A DNA stretch of 16,708 nt from Planctomycetota bacterium (GTDB lineage Bacteria > Planctomycetota > UBA8742 > SKZP01 > JAIOTL01): positions 1 through 16,708 of the forward strand of contig JAIOTL010000144.1 in assembly GCA_021106775.1 (NCBI GenBank), read 5' to 3'. Of the stretch, positions 1 through 7,429 are shown one piece after another. Below the pieces are notes generated by a model. That model searched no databases and was not told where the DNA came from. It saw only the letters and a program-made list of their open reading frames with translations. Each line of letters begins with the position of its first letter. Position 1 is the first letter of the stretch. The position numbers and the translations under genes are program-made.

Positions 1-1
1 C

Positions 2-94
2 AATTAATAGTCGAATATTGTCAGCATTATCAAGCATTGCAAGAAGCTCAAGAATTGCCATATGCGTAAACTTTGCGATTTGAGAATCAGAAGA
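2..94 (-). other. Open frame continuing past the TAG of the neighbouring gene
   Basis: Directly after the TAG at 97-95 the same minus-strand frame stays open for 31 codons to the window edge. It reads as plausible helical protein, for example AILELLAMLDNADNIRLLI from the Met codon at 61-59. That ATG has no visible Shine-Dalgarno sequence, which argues against an independent gene start. The stretch may be the rest of the gene at 95-1546 cut by a nonsense change or base error, a separate downstream gene, or chance. An open run of this length is not rare by itself, so the case rests mainly on the protein-like content. Confidence 0.35.
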
Positions 95-1546
95 CTAGAA
101 CAATTTTGTCGACTTGAACAGTTCCGCTTTAGAATTTCTATCAATTTCCTTCAAATCCCAGATTGCGCCTAAAATACTGTTAAAATGAAGCCAAAGATTT
201 CGTTCATCAAAAGCATTTTCTACATTCACAGCAATTTTCTTATCAAAAATTAACTTGTAAAAAGAACTTCTCCATGTATCTGCACCAGGCGCGACATCAG
301 CATTTTGTGCAATTTCAAAGAGATAAGGCTTCACAAAATACTTCTTCCGCATTTTGCTGAAGATTTCAAAATTATATGCATCTAATCTGCTCTTTACGAA
401 ACCTTCATTGACTGAATTCATTTTTGAGTAAATCTGTAATAAATTCTCAAATAATTCAGCCTTTGCAGATGATTCTTCAGCTTTTAGAATCGGAGGTAAT
501 TTCTCGTCTGGGTCAGGCGAATCCGTCTCATCAGTTGGTGCATTTGTGTTCAAACTATTACTTTTTCGGTATTTTTCAATATCTGTCCTACCTTGCTGAA
601 CCGCTCCGGATAAAATCTTATACCCAATTGTTTCGCTTATGTTATTCCTGAGCCAGTTTTCAAGCAAAGTTACAAGCTTATCACGTCTGGGCAATTTGAT
701 AACTTCGATTAAGGATTCGAATAATTTCTTGGTGTCAGATTGATTCTTTTCGCTAACCGCCTTTGCGAACATCGGAACAAACCAGTCATACCATTGCGGT
801 CGAATTCGATTTTGCGCAAGTGCCCAGATTATTATTTCCTGTTGTTTTACATTCTCAATATCTGAAAACAACTTAATCTGAGTTTTCATCGATGCTGGCG
901 AATAAATGCTTACAGTATTGTTGAAATTTGTACTACCTGTTTTACTCAGTAAATCGTCCTTACTTTCGCTCGTATATTTCTCGAGCCAGAATTTAAGCTG
1001 ATAATAATGTGGGAAATACTGCACATACTCTCGAATCTCTTTCACATCACTTATTCTGCCTGTCACCTCGTCATAATGCTTGCTGAATATTGTTTTTAAC
1101 GCCTCATCACCTCCCGAAGCCAAAATTCTGTGAGCGAGTTTGCGATGGTCTACATCAACACCCTTAATTTTCAGATAATCCACCAAAATCGGGTACAATT
1201 CCGGCGATGCGAAATTGGATGCGAATGAAAGTGCTAGTTCGTCAAATTCAAGGTTCTCAGCAAGGATTCGATCTAGTCCAAGCGTAAATGCCGGCTCATT
1301 TTGAAGCAGTTGCGCAAATTTCTTTTTATGTTTTTCAGATTTCGCAAGAAGATTGATAATATCCTTATCACCCTTGATAAATGCTTCAATCCCTCGCAAA
1401 ATCTCAGATTCAAGATTTTCTGGAGGTATTACGCCATTTTCGATAACAGGTTCAGATGTTTCCTTGGGTGGTATACTCAAAACCAATATTATTACTACGA
1501 TTAGCACAAGTACAAAAACGCCTGCAATTATCATATTTCTATTCAT
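95..1546 (-). CDS. Membrane-anchored helical hypothetical protein, possibly prematurely stopped
   Basis: I do not recognise this 483-residue protein. It begins with a short polar stretch and one strongly hydrophobic segment at about residues 5-25, which would act as an uncleaved signal anchor. The rest is hydrophilic and rich in predicted helix-forming Leu, Glu and Lys, with short amphipathic blocks reminiscent of a HEAT/TPR-like solenoid; that fold is inferred from texture, not from a recognised motif. An acidic, Pro/Asp/Thr-rich linker lies near residues 330-350. The start is supported by GAGG five bases before the ATG. The gene lies 235 bp downstream of the VIT/vWA gene on the same strand and could be co-transcribed with it. 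It ends in TAG, an uncommon stop in this window, after which the same frame stays open to the window edge, so the true protein may be longer. It probably faces the periplasm. Confidence 0.75.
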   Translation of the reverse strand: MNRNMIIAGVFVLVLIVVIILVLSIPPKETSEPVIENGVIPPENLESEILRGIEAFIKGDKDIINLLAKSEKHKKKFAQLLQNEPAFTLGLDRILAENLEFDELALSFASNFASPELYPILVDYLKIKGVDVDHRKLAHRILASGGDEALKTIFSKHYDEVTGRISDVKEIREYVQYFPHYYQLKFWLEKYTSESKDDLLSKTGSTNFNNTVSIYSPASMKTQIKLFSDIENVKQQEIIIWALAQNRIRPQWYDWFVPMFAKAVSEKNQSDTKKLFESLIEVIKLPRRDKLVTLLENWLRNNISETIGYKILSGAVQQGRTDIEKYRKSNSLNTNAPTDETDSPDPDEKLPPILKAEESSAKAELFENLLQIYSKMNSVNEGFVKSRLDAYNFEIFSKMRKKYFVKPYLFEIAQNADVAPGADTWRSSFYKLIFDKKIAVNVENAFDERNLWLHFNSILGAIWDLKEIDRNSKAELFKSTKLF

Positions 1547-1702
1547 ATTTACCTCAGAAGTTTGGCATTTCTTAACAAAAACTGTGCCAATTTTATTCCT
1601 TTACGATAATTTTACAACCCTGAACGAGCAAACCTTCAGCCTGATTGATTCTTTTATTAAAACGATGCTTTTTACAAAATCGGAAACTTCGTTATCAGAC
1701 GG

Positions 1703-1716
1703 GTGGGTAAACCCAC
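1703..1716. repeat. GTAAAC-core mini-hairpin (GTGGG stem)
   Basis: GTGGG-TAAA-CCCAC is a perfect 5-bp stem with a TAAA loop. It belongs to the same hairpin class as those at 1776-1789, 10788-10801, 15154-15167 and 15249-15262, but has a different stem. It lies between the VIT/vWA gene and the 95-1546 gene. Confidence 0.6.
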
Positions 1717-1767
1717 GCAATTGTAACAGTGGGATGTATTCTTTACAAAAACATGCATAAGGGACAT

Positions 1768-1790
1768 AAAGAAAAGCAGGTTTACCTGCC
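1768..1790 (-). repeat. Repeat-family hairpin containing the stop codon of the VIT/vWA gene
   Basis: Read on the minus strand this is GGCAGGTAAACCTGC followed by TTTTCTTT: a 5-bp stem (GCAGG/CCTGC) with a TAAA loop. The loop carries the TAA stop (1784-1782) of the VIT/vWA gene, and the left arm supplies its last two codons, GGC AGG (Gly-Arg). The same hairpin plus TTTT ends the transketolase N gene at 15153-15171. The 3' flank CTTTTCTTT also matches the second tandem unit at 15248. It could act as a weak transcription terminator or an mRNA end-stabilising hairpin, but the stem is short. Confidence 0.75.
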
Positions 1791-4223
1791 TTCCTTTGCT
1801 TTTTCCTCAAGTTCCTTTTGTTTTGCCAGGTTTTCGCGGATTTCCTTGAAAGCTTCCTTAATTTTCGCGATGCCTTCTTTATCGCCCACGATGTAACAAA
1901 CGCCGTTGTGTACCGCGATAACCTTCTCACCTAGTGCGAAGTATTTGGCAAGGTCAGCGTGTTTCTGCGATAGCGTCAAATATTCTTCGCTGAGATAAAC
2001 CAAAAGCACGATTTTGTCAGGTTTTTCAATGAAATCCTCAAGGTTATAACTCGCATCTAGCCACCATTCATCAGTTTTTGCGAATTTTTTCGTACCGACG
2101 ATTTTTGTATTAGCTTCAGCGTTTTCCGATTGTGCTTCCCGCATACGTCTGAGCTCTTCAGAGGATTTTGTTGCATCTTTGCCGGTAACACCTCCTGAAC
2201 CGAGTTTTTCAGCTTTTTGTGCTGGCTTTGCTGGTAATTTCGCTTTTTCAAGTGGTTTTAGAGTATCGTCTGCTTTTTTTCGTGCTTTATCATTAGATTC
2301 ATTTTCAGGTCTTCCTTGAGAATCCTTATCATCTCCAAGTTTACCTTCGGTTCTGCCACCGCCACCACTCGGATTGTTGCGGAAACCACGACCGTTTGAA
2401 GGTGAAGGATTACCCTTGCCCCAGTTTGATGAATTTGCACCGGGTTTTGCATCTCTGCTTGGTGAACCATCTCGCGCAATCATTGAAGTGTAGGAAGTTA
2501 CAATTCCGAAACGTTTTCCGAGTCTGATGATTTCTTTCCTGAATTCTTCGTTGTGTCCGTAAAGCCTTTGCTGGTCAACCAGAAAACCGATTCTTCGTAC
2601 CGCCCAAAGTCTTGGTAAAAACTCCGCTGATGTGTCAGTTTTAGCGAAAGTCTGCTCAACCTCGAAAGTCTTGGATTTACCTGCAACAGTGCCTGCCAAC
2701 GTGATTTTCGCTTTCCCATCACCTGCATATCTTCCGAAAACTGTAAGCTGCATCCCCTTAAAAATATCAGGCATCGTCCGAGGTAGAAACCGGTAAGCCT
2801 TTACGCCGTCGAAATTCAACGAAAGTGAACCAAGCACAGGATTCGAAATTTTATTGAAAAACGAGGATACAACTTCCTCGATATTTTCCTTAGGCTTGAC
2901 ATAATCGCGTGTTCCGTGAGAGTTTTCGGCAATGCTGTCCAGCAGGAATGTGTTTACGTTGTAACCTACGCCGAAAGTGAAAATTCGCACATCATTTTTG
3001 TTGTTCGTGGCAGTGTTTTTCACAATCTGCCCAACATTTGTAACGCCCGATGTCGGCTGACCGTCGGTGAGGAAAACAATCATCTTAACTCTACCTTCTT
3101 CCTTTTCACCGATTGTGCTTAGTGCCCGGTTCAACGCATCATTGATATTTGTTCCGCCCATCGCATAAAGTTCGTCAGTAAATTTTACTGCAGAGTTGAT
3201 ATTTCCTTCATTCGCATCAAGCATAATCTCTTTGTACGTCTCAATTCCGCTGTTAAACGTGATAATATTGAACTTATCCTTTGCTTTAAGGTTTTTGAGA
3301 CAGTATTTCAGCGCGTTTTTCGCCTGTCCGATTTTATTGTCCGTATTCATCGAGCCTGAAATATCAAGAGCAAAAACAATATCCTTGGGCAGAATTTCTT
3401 CCTCCTTAAACTTTGTCTTCGGCGTAACCATGAGCATGAAATACCCGTCCTCCTGACCATCCGCATATGTGAGCAGGTTCATCGCGAAATCCTTGTTGCT
3501 GTACGCATAATAAAGTTCAAAATCCTTGTCAGACACGATGTTTTTCGCTTCAAATGTGATTGTTGCGGAATTTTCATCGGTTTTCATCGTTTTAATTTCG
3601 TGTGAAGGCGAATAAATCGAGCGTATGGGCACGGTTGTTTTCAGATTCACCGTGAGTTTCAAGTCTTCAATCTTGGAATCTGAAAACCTTGCTGTGTTCA
3701 TTGGATACTCAAATTCAACAAGCTCATTCTCACTTTTTAGAAGCTGTGTGTATTTTATCTCGATTGGCGTGTCTTTTTTGGGAAGTAGTGGGTAAACCGT
3801 TGCTTTGAAGCTCTTTTTGTTGATGTATTCGAGCAAACCAGCGTTTTTATTTTTGCGTATTAAATCCGTGTAAATCTTTGCTGCTTCACCTTTCTCGACT
3901 ATCTCACCCTTAATCTCCTTGCCATCAATTGTCATTTTGAACTCATTGATTGATGCATTCTCGGGCAGCGCAAAAACATAGGTTCCGCTGAGATTGTACT
4001 CGTTAGGGTTGAAAAACACTTGCTTCACGGTCGTAATGGCGACCTGGTCCTTTATTTCAACCGAAACTATGTGACTCTTTATCTGCACGCCCCAGTTTTT
4101 CACCTTCGGAAGCTCCTTACCCTCTGGAGCGTCCTTTTGGACGGAATCAGAAATAATTTCCTGCGATAATGCAAGCCCTGCAAGGCAAAATACTATCATT
4201 AAACTCAAAATCAATCTTTTCAT
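1782..4223 (-). CDS. Secreted VIT + von Willebrand factor A domain protein
   Basis: The ATG at 4223 is chosen because GGAGGA lies six bases upstream; an in-frame ATG at 4244 lacks such a site. The resulting 813-residue protein opens with a signal peptide (MKRLILSLMIVF, cleavage likely after ALS at residue 20). A VIT domain follows at about 44-165, including the stretch EKGEAAKIYTDLIRKNKNAG. A vWA domain spans about 280-455, with the metal-ion adhesion motif DISGS starting at Asp287 and a later MGGTN threonine loop. This order matches the inter-alpha-trypsin inhibitor heavy chain/VIT family of extracytoplasmic proteins. Residues about 582-705 are low-complexity (Gly, Asn, Ser, Lys), and a compact C-terminal part at 710-813 (DEWWLDASYNLEDF) is unassigned. 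The last two codons and the stop lie inside a dispersed repeat hairpin. It is divergent from the GldF-like operon. A metal-dependent adhesion or protein-binding role is inferred, with no ligand visible. Confidence 0.9.
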   Translation of the reverse strand: MKRLILSLMIVFCLAGLALSQEIISDSVQKDAPEGKELPKVKNWGVQIKSHIVSVEIKDQVAITTVKQVFFNPNEYNLSGTYVFALPENASINEFKMTIDGKEIKGEIVEKGEAAKIYTDLIRKNKNAGLLEYINKKSFKATVYPLLPKKDTPIEIKYTQLLKSENELVEFEYPMNTARFSDSKIEDLKLTVNLKTTVPIRSIYSPSHEIKTMKTDENSATITFEAKNIVSDKDFELYYAYSNKDFAMNLLTYADGQEDGYFMLMVTPKTKFKEEEILPKDIVFALDISGSMNTDNKIGQAKNALKYCLKNLKAKDKFNIITFNSGIETYKEIMLDANEGNINSAVKFTDELYAMGGTNINDALNRALSTIGEKEEGRVKMIVFLTDGQPTSGVTNVGQIVKNTATNNKNDVRIFTFGVGYNVNTFLLDSIAENSHGTRDYVKPKENIEEVVSSFFNKISNPVLGSLSLNFDGVKAYRFLPRTMPDIFKGMQLTVFGRYAGDGKAKITLAGTVAGKSKTFEVEQTFAKTDTSAEFLPRLWAVRRIGFLVDQQRLYGHNEEFRKEIIRLGKRFGIVTSYTSMIARDGSPSRDAKPGANSSNWGKGNPSPSNGRGFRNNPSGGGGRTEGKLGDDKDSQGRPENESNDKARKKADDTLKPLEKAKLPAKPAQKAEKLGSGGVTGKDATKSSEELRRMREAQSENAEANTKIVGTKKFAKTDEWWLDASYNLEDFIEKPDKIVLLVYLSEEYLTLSQKHADLAKYFALGEKVIAVHNGVCYIVGDKEGIAKIKEAFKEIRENLAKQKELEEKAKEGR

Positions 4224-4329
4224 CAATTCCTCCGTATTTATCATTAATCGTTAATATTTTGACGACAACTACGAACTTTTGTTTCAGATTTTGTTGTGCA
4301 AAAAAACAGTAATCATTAAAAATCGGAAG

Positions 4330-4357
4330 TTGAAACGCAATTCGATTTTGTTATGCT
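4330..4357 (+). promoter_or_regulatory. Candidate sigma-70-type promoter for the GldF-like operon
   Basis: TTGAAA at 4330-4335, a 16-bp spacer and TATGCT at 4352-4357 lie 33 bp before the permease ATG, in the 167-bp gap between divergent genes. The minus-strand promoter for the VIT/vWA gene should lie in the same gap, but I see only a weak match (TTGTCG then AATGAT at 17-bp spacing). Confidence 0.35.
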
Positions 4358-4390
4358 TTTCTGATGCAAAAATAAAAACCGGGGTTTGAC

Positions 4391-5266
4391 ATGAGCGAAG
4401 AAAAAATTCTCACAGAACCTGCTGAACTTCAATGGAAAGAGGGTTTTCCTGAATCACTGAGGGAAAAGCAGCTTATTGAGAAAACTGATAAAATTCCAAA
4501 AATCGGACGTTCACTTGGAAATGTCTGGATAATCTTTCTGCGAGAATTCAGGTCATATTTCGCATCACCCATTGCGTATATCGTGATGACTGTATTCTTG
4601 GTGGTGATTGGCTGGATAACTCTGAGCGGAGGACTGTCTTTCGGTGATTTCCAAGGTGATTTCTTCGAGCGAGGCAGAAATGATCTTGAACCAATGTTCA
4701 AGGCGTTGCCGTGGCTTTTTCTGTTTTTTGTGCCTGCAATTGCGATGCGTCTTTGGGCGGAGGAAAAACAGGTCGGTTCGTTCGAGATTCTCATGACAAT
4801 GCCGATGAACACCACAGAGATTTTACTTGGCAAATTCTTTGGCGCATGGGCGTTTACAGCACTTATGCTTGTTGCGACGTTCCCGTTTCCGATAATACTG
4901 TCATTTCTGGGTGAGCCTGATTTCGGTCAGATTGTCGCGTCATATATCGGTGGTATTTTTCTTGCAGGTGCTTTTTTATCAATCGGCACGTTTGTTTCGA
5001 GTTTAACTCGCGACCAGATTATCGCATTTATTTCGGGAATCTTTATTTCCGGTTTCTTCGTGCTGCTCGGTTCTGAAGCTACGCTTGAATTTCTAACAAA
5101 AATTGACCATACACTTGCGAGAATCGCAGGCAGAGTCGCACTTTCCGAGCGTTTTGATTCAATCGCCAAAGGCATACTCGATCTTGGCGACATGTTTTAT
5201 TACATATTGTTCATCGGGTTCTTTGTATACCTGACGATAATTTCACTTAAATTTAAGAGATTATAA
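4391..5266 (+). CDS. ABC-2 type transporter permease, GldF-like
   Basis: This 291-residue protein has the profile of an ABC-2 membrane subunit of the GldF group. A charged cytoplasmic N-terminal tail of about 45 residues precedes six hydrophobic segments at roughly 58-78, 102-120, 149-172, 181-205, 209-230 and 267-286. The loop after the second helix carries RLWAEEKQVGSFEILMTMP, matching the family's conserved E-K-x-G-(S/T)-x-E-x-L-x-x-P pattern. In gliding Bacteroidetes GldF and GldG work with the ATPase GldA; in non-gliding phyla related sets occur with unknown cargo. The GldG-like gene follows after 17 bp, so the two are an operon. The usual ATP-binding gene is not immediately upstream, where the divergent VIT/vWA gene sits instead, so the ATPase must be encoded elsewhere. 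The Shine-Dalgarno is weak (CGGGG seven bases before ATG). Gliding itself is not implied. Confidence 0.85.
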   Translation: MSEEKILTEPAELQWKEGFPESLREKQLIEKTDKIPKIGRSLGNVWIIFLREFRSYFASPIAYIVMTVFLVVIGWITLSGGLSFGDFQGDFFERGRNDLEPMFKALPWLFLFFVPAIAMRLWAEEKQVGSFEILMTMPMNTTEILLGKFFGAWAFTALMLVATFPFPIILSFLGEPDFGQIVASYIGGIFLAGAFLSIGTFVSSLTRDQIIAFISGIFISGFFVLLGSEATLEFLTKIDHTLARIAGRVALSERFDSIAKGILDLGDMFYYILFIGFFVYLTIISLKFKRL

Positions 5267-5283
5267 ACAAGGGGATAACAATC

Positions 5284-7359
5284 ATGAACGAGGATACGCT
5301 GATTATCTTCTTTTTCGCTTACTTTGCACATATTTTAATCACGCTTTACTTTGCATACTATAAGAAGCATGAACTGTATTTCGGATTGAGTCTCGGTTTT
5401 TTGCCGATTCTCGGTCCTGTGATTTTATATTTCACCGAAAGTACACGATTGCTGCATGGTTCCGGCAAAGAGAGATTCACCGCAAAATACAACTTCTGGA
5501 TTTTTGGTCTGCAGATACTGCTTGTAATCGGGGTATCCGTTATTTTTCTCATGTTTTTTGAACGTGGAGCATCAAGAATCGATTTAACTAAGGACAAACG
5601 GTATTCTCTGGACGATACAACCAAGAACCTGTTGAATGAACTGGTCAAAACGAACAAGCAGTTCAAAGTAACGTATTATTTCAGTCCTACTGAGTTGCGT
5701 CCGAGAAGGCTTCAGCTTATGCCGAAGGAAATTGAGGATTTGCTGAAGGAATTTCGCGAGGTTGCACCCAGAAACTTCTTATTCGAGATGATTGAAGTAC
5801 CACAGAAAAACCTTAAGGAAAGTGGAGAAGAGGAAGAGAAAAAAGAAGGACTGGGCAGTTTGCGTGAAAAAGAAGACAAAGATAAAAAAGAGCTTTCCAA
5901 GGATGCAAGTGAAGAAGAAAAAGCGGCATTTGAAATACGGAAATTCCTGAAGGAAGAGAGCATTGATGATATTAAGGAATTGACTTATGAGGGTGACAAG
6001 AAAACATACCAGGCATTTTATTCAGCATTTTACGTAACCTACGGCTCGAAAAAACCCATTAAGTTCGACAAAGTATATATTTCGGAAGAGAAGCAGAAAA
6101 GTGGAGCATCGATTTATGCTCAAGCGAATGTTTTACTGACGAAATCGTTGCGTCAGCTTATCACAGAACCGATTGTAGTGGGTTATCTCATTGGACATGA
6201 CGAAAAACATTTTGGTGATGACCCTACACAACTTTTAAGAAAAAGACTCCGAGATGATGAAGGTTTTGAGAATAAACCTGTTGACCTCAAGCACGGCAGT
6301 ATTCCGGTTCCTGTTGAAATCGATATTCTCGTTATGATAGCAACGCCTGAAGTTCTCGGCGAAAGAGAGCAGTTTCAGATTGACCAATTTATTATGCGCG
6401 GCGGAAAAATCCTTTTTATCACTTCACCGCTCATCCCACCAGCATCTACACAAATGAGGCAGTTCATGCCTGTTTGGTCAAATGGTGATGAATCGTGGAC
6501 AAAATTTATCAATAAATACGGTTTTCTTGTTGAGACCGATGAAGTTGTGTTTGACGAAGAATGTTTCGTTGCAGAAGGTCAAAGCGGTGACATTGCTTTT
6601 CGATTTGCACCCAATATCAGCGGTGATAGACTGACAAGACATCCGGCATGTGCAGGAATCAAGGAAGTTTACCTACTTTACAATAATGTGATTAAACAGA
6701 ATCCTGAAACTTTGCATCCTGAAGCGGAGTTTAATCCAATTTATAATTCAAGCAATAAGGCATGGTCGGTAACACTTGATATGACAATCAGGCAAGACCC
6801 GTTGAATCAGCTTAATTCCGGCACCCTAACCAATCTGATGAACAATCCACCGATAAAACGAGATATTTTCACGCTGGCAGCATCAATTGACGGTAAATTC
6901 AAATCACAATTTAATCAAGGTAAAACACCGAAATTCGTTGACCAGGAAGGCAACATTCTTTCTGCACCTGCATACGAGGAAAAACGGAAAAACGAACCTG
7001 TTCTCAGTACATCATCGGATACAAGAATAATTGTTTCCGGAAACTCTATCGGGTATCTCCTGCTTTCAGGCAGTTGGGACACTGAGAAAACCATTGTGAA
7101 AATGATAAATTATCTCGCATATGGCGCGGATTACCTCAAGATTGAGCAGAAAACAGCGACGTTTTCACCGCTTAAACCTGCTTCTATCGATGAAAAAACC
7201 TTAATCCGGTTTATCGCCATTGGAGCAATGCCAATATTACTCATAGTTCTGGGTTTCTTCCTGCTGATATACCGAATTCAGTCGCGATATTATGACCAGG
7301 CTGTTTTCGAGCTTAGGAAAAAGAGAAAATTTAAGGTTGATTCGGATAAAAATGAGTAA
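5284..7359 (+). CDS. GldG-family ABC transporter auxiliary protein
   Basis: A 691-residue membrane protein preceded by AAGGGG nine bases before its ATG. Two hydrophobic segments at about 5-25 and 32-50 form an extra N-terminal hairpin, and a third spans about 71-91. Right after it comes IDLTKDKRYSLDDTTKNLL (99-117), the hallmark opening of the GldG extracytoplasmic domain. A highly charged Glu/Lys insertion covers about 177-222. The core follows, with the typical VGYLIGHDEKHF block and the helix QFQIDQFIMRGGKILFITSP, in which the Rossmann-like part of ABC_transp_aux ends. A last hydrophobic helix lies at about 640-663, with a short basic tail inside. In the family this protein partners the ABC-2 permease directly upstream. 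The extra N-terminal helices and the charged insertion are the unusual parts. The substrate is unknown. Confidence 0.85.
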   Translation: MNEDTLIIFFFAYFAHILITLYFAYYKKHELYFGLSLGFLPILGPVILYFTESTRLLHGSGKERFTAKYNFWIFGLQILLVIGVSVIFLMFFERGASRIDLTKDKRYSLDDTTKNLLNELVKTNKQFKVTYYFSPTELRPRRLQLMPKEIEDLLKEFREVAPRNFLFEMIEVPQKNLKESGEEEEKKEGLGSLREKEDKDKKELSKDASEEEKAAFEIRKFLKEESIDDIKELTYEGDKKTYQAFYSAFYVTYGSKKPIKFDKVYISEEKQKSGASIYAQANVLLTKSLRQLITEPIVVGYLIGHDEKHFGDDPTQLLRKRLRDDEGFENKPVDLKHGSIPVPVEIDILVMIATPEVLGEREQFQIDQFIMRGGKILFITSPLIPPASTQMRQFMPVWSNGDESWTKFINKYGFLVETDEVVFDEECFVAEGQSGDIAFRFAPNISGDRLTRHPACAGIKEVYLLYNNVIKQNPETLHPEAEFNPIYNSSNKAWSVTLDMTIRQDPLNQLNSGTLTNLMNNPPIKRDIFTLAASIDGKFKSQFNQGKTPKFVDQEGNILSAPAYEEKRKNEPVLSTSSDTRIIVSGNSIGYLLLSGSWDTEKTIVKMINYLAYGADYLKIEQKTATFSPLKPASIDEKTLIRFIAIGAMPILLIVLGFFLLIYRIQSRYYDQAVFELRKKRKFKVDSDKNE

Positions 7360-7370
7360 ATGTAAGCTCT

Positions 7371-7387
7371 ACACGGCTTTTCCGTGT
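7371..7387. other. Small hairpin between the GldG-like and DUF4340-like genes
   Basis: ACACGG-CTTTT-CCGTGT is a perfect 6-bp stem in the 70-bp gap. It is followed by an A run rather than a T run on the plus strand, so it is not a standard intrinsic terminator for the upstream gene. It could tune mRNA stability between the two cistrons. Confidence 0.4.
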
Positions 7388-7429
7388 TAAAAAATAAACT
7401 TTTGAGATAACAGAAAAATAGAGGCAAAA

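Noticed and set aside
95..97. Reassignment of TAG to an amino acid in this organism
   Set aside because: The DUF58 gene also ends in TAG at a sensible family length, with a second TAG and a TAA just after, so ordinary stop use is simpler.
1601..1930. Minus-strand reading frame of 109 codons overlapping the VIT/vWA 3' end
   Set aside because: It overlaps well-supported coding sequence in another frame, and its remainder translates repeat hairpins, with no RBS and no recognisable domain.
3781..3800. Another GTAAAC repeat copy (GTGGGTAAACCGTTG) inside the VIT/vWA gene
   Set aside because: The right arm does not pair with the left and the stretch encodes normal VIT-domain sequence (VYPLLPKK region).
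7371..7387. Intrinsic terminator after the GldG-like gene
   Set aside because: The stem is followed by an A run on the plus strand, and the third operon gene lies just 42 bp further on.
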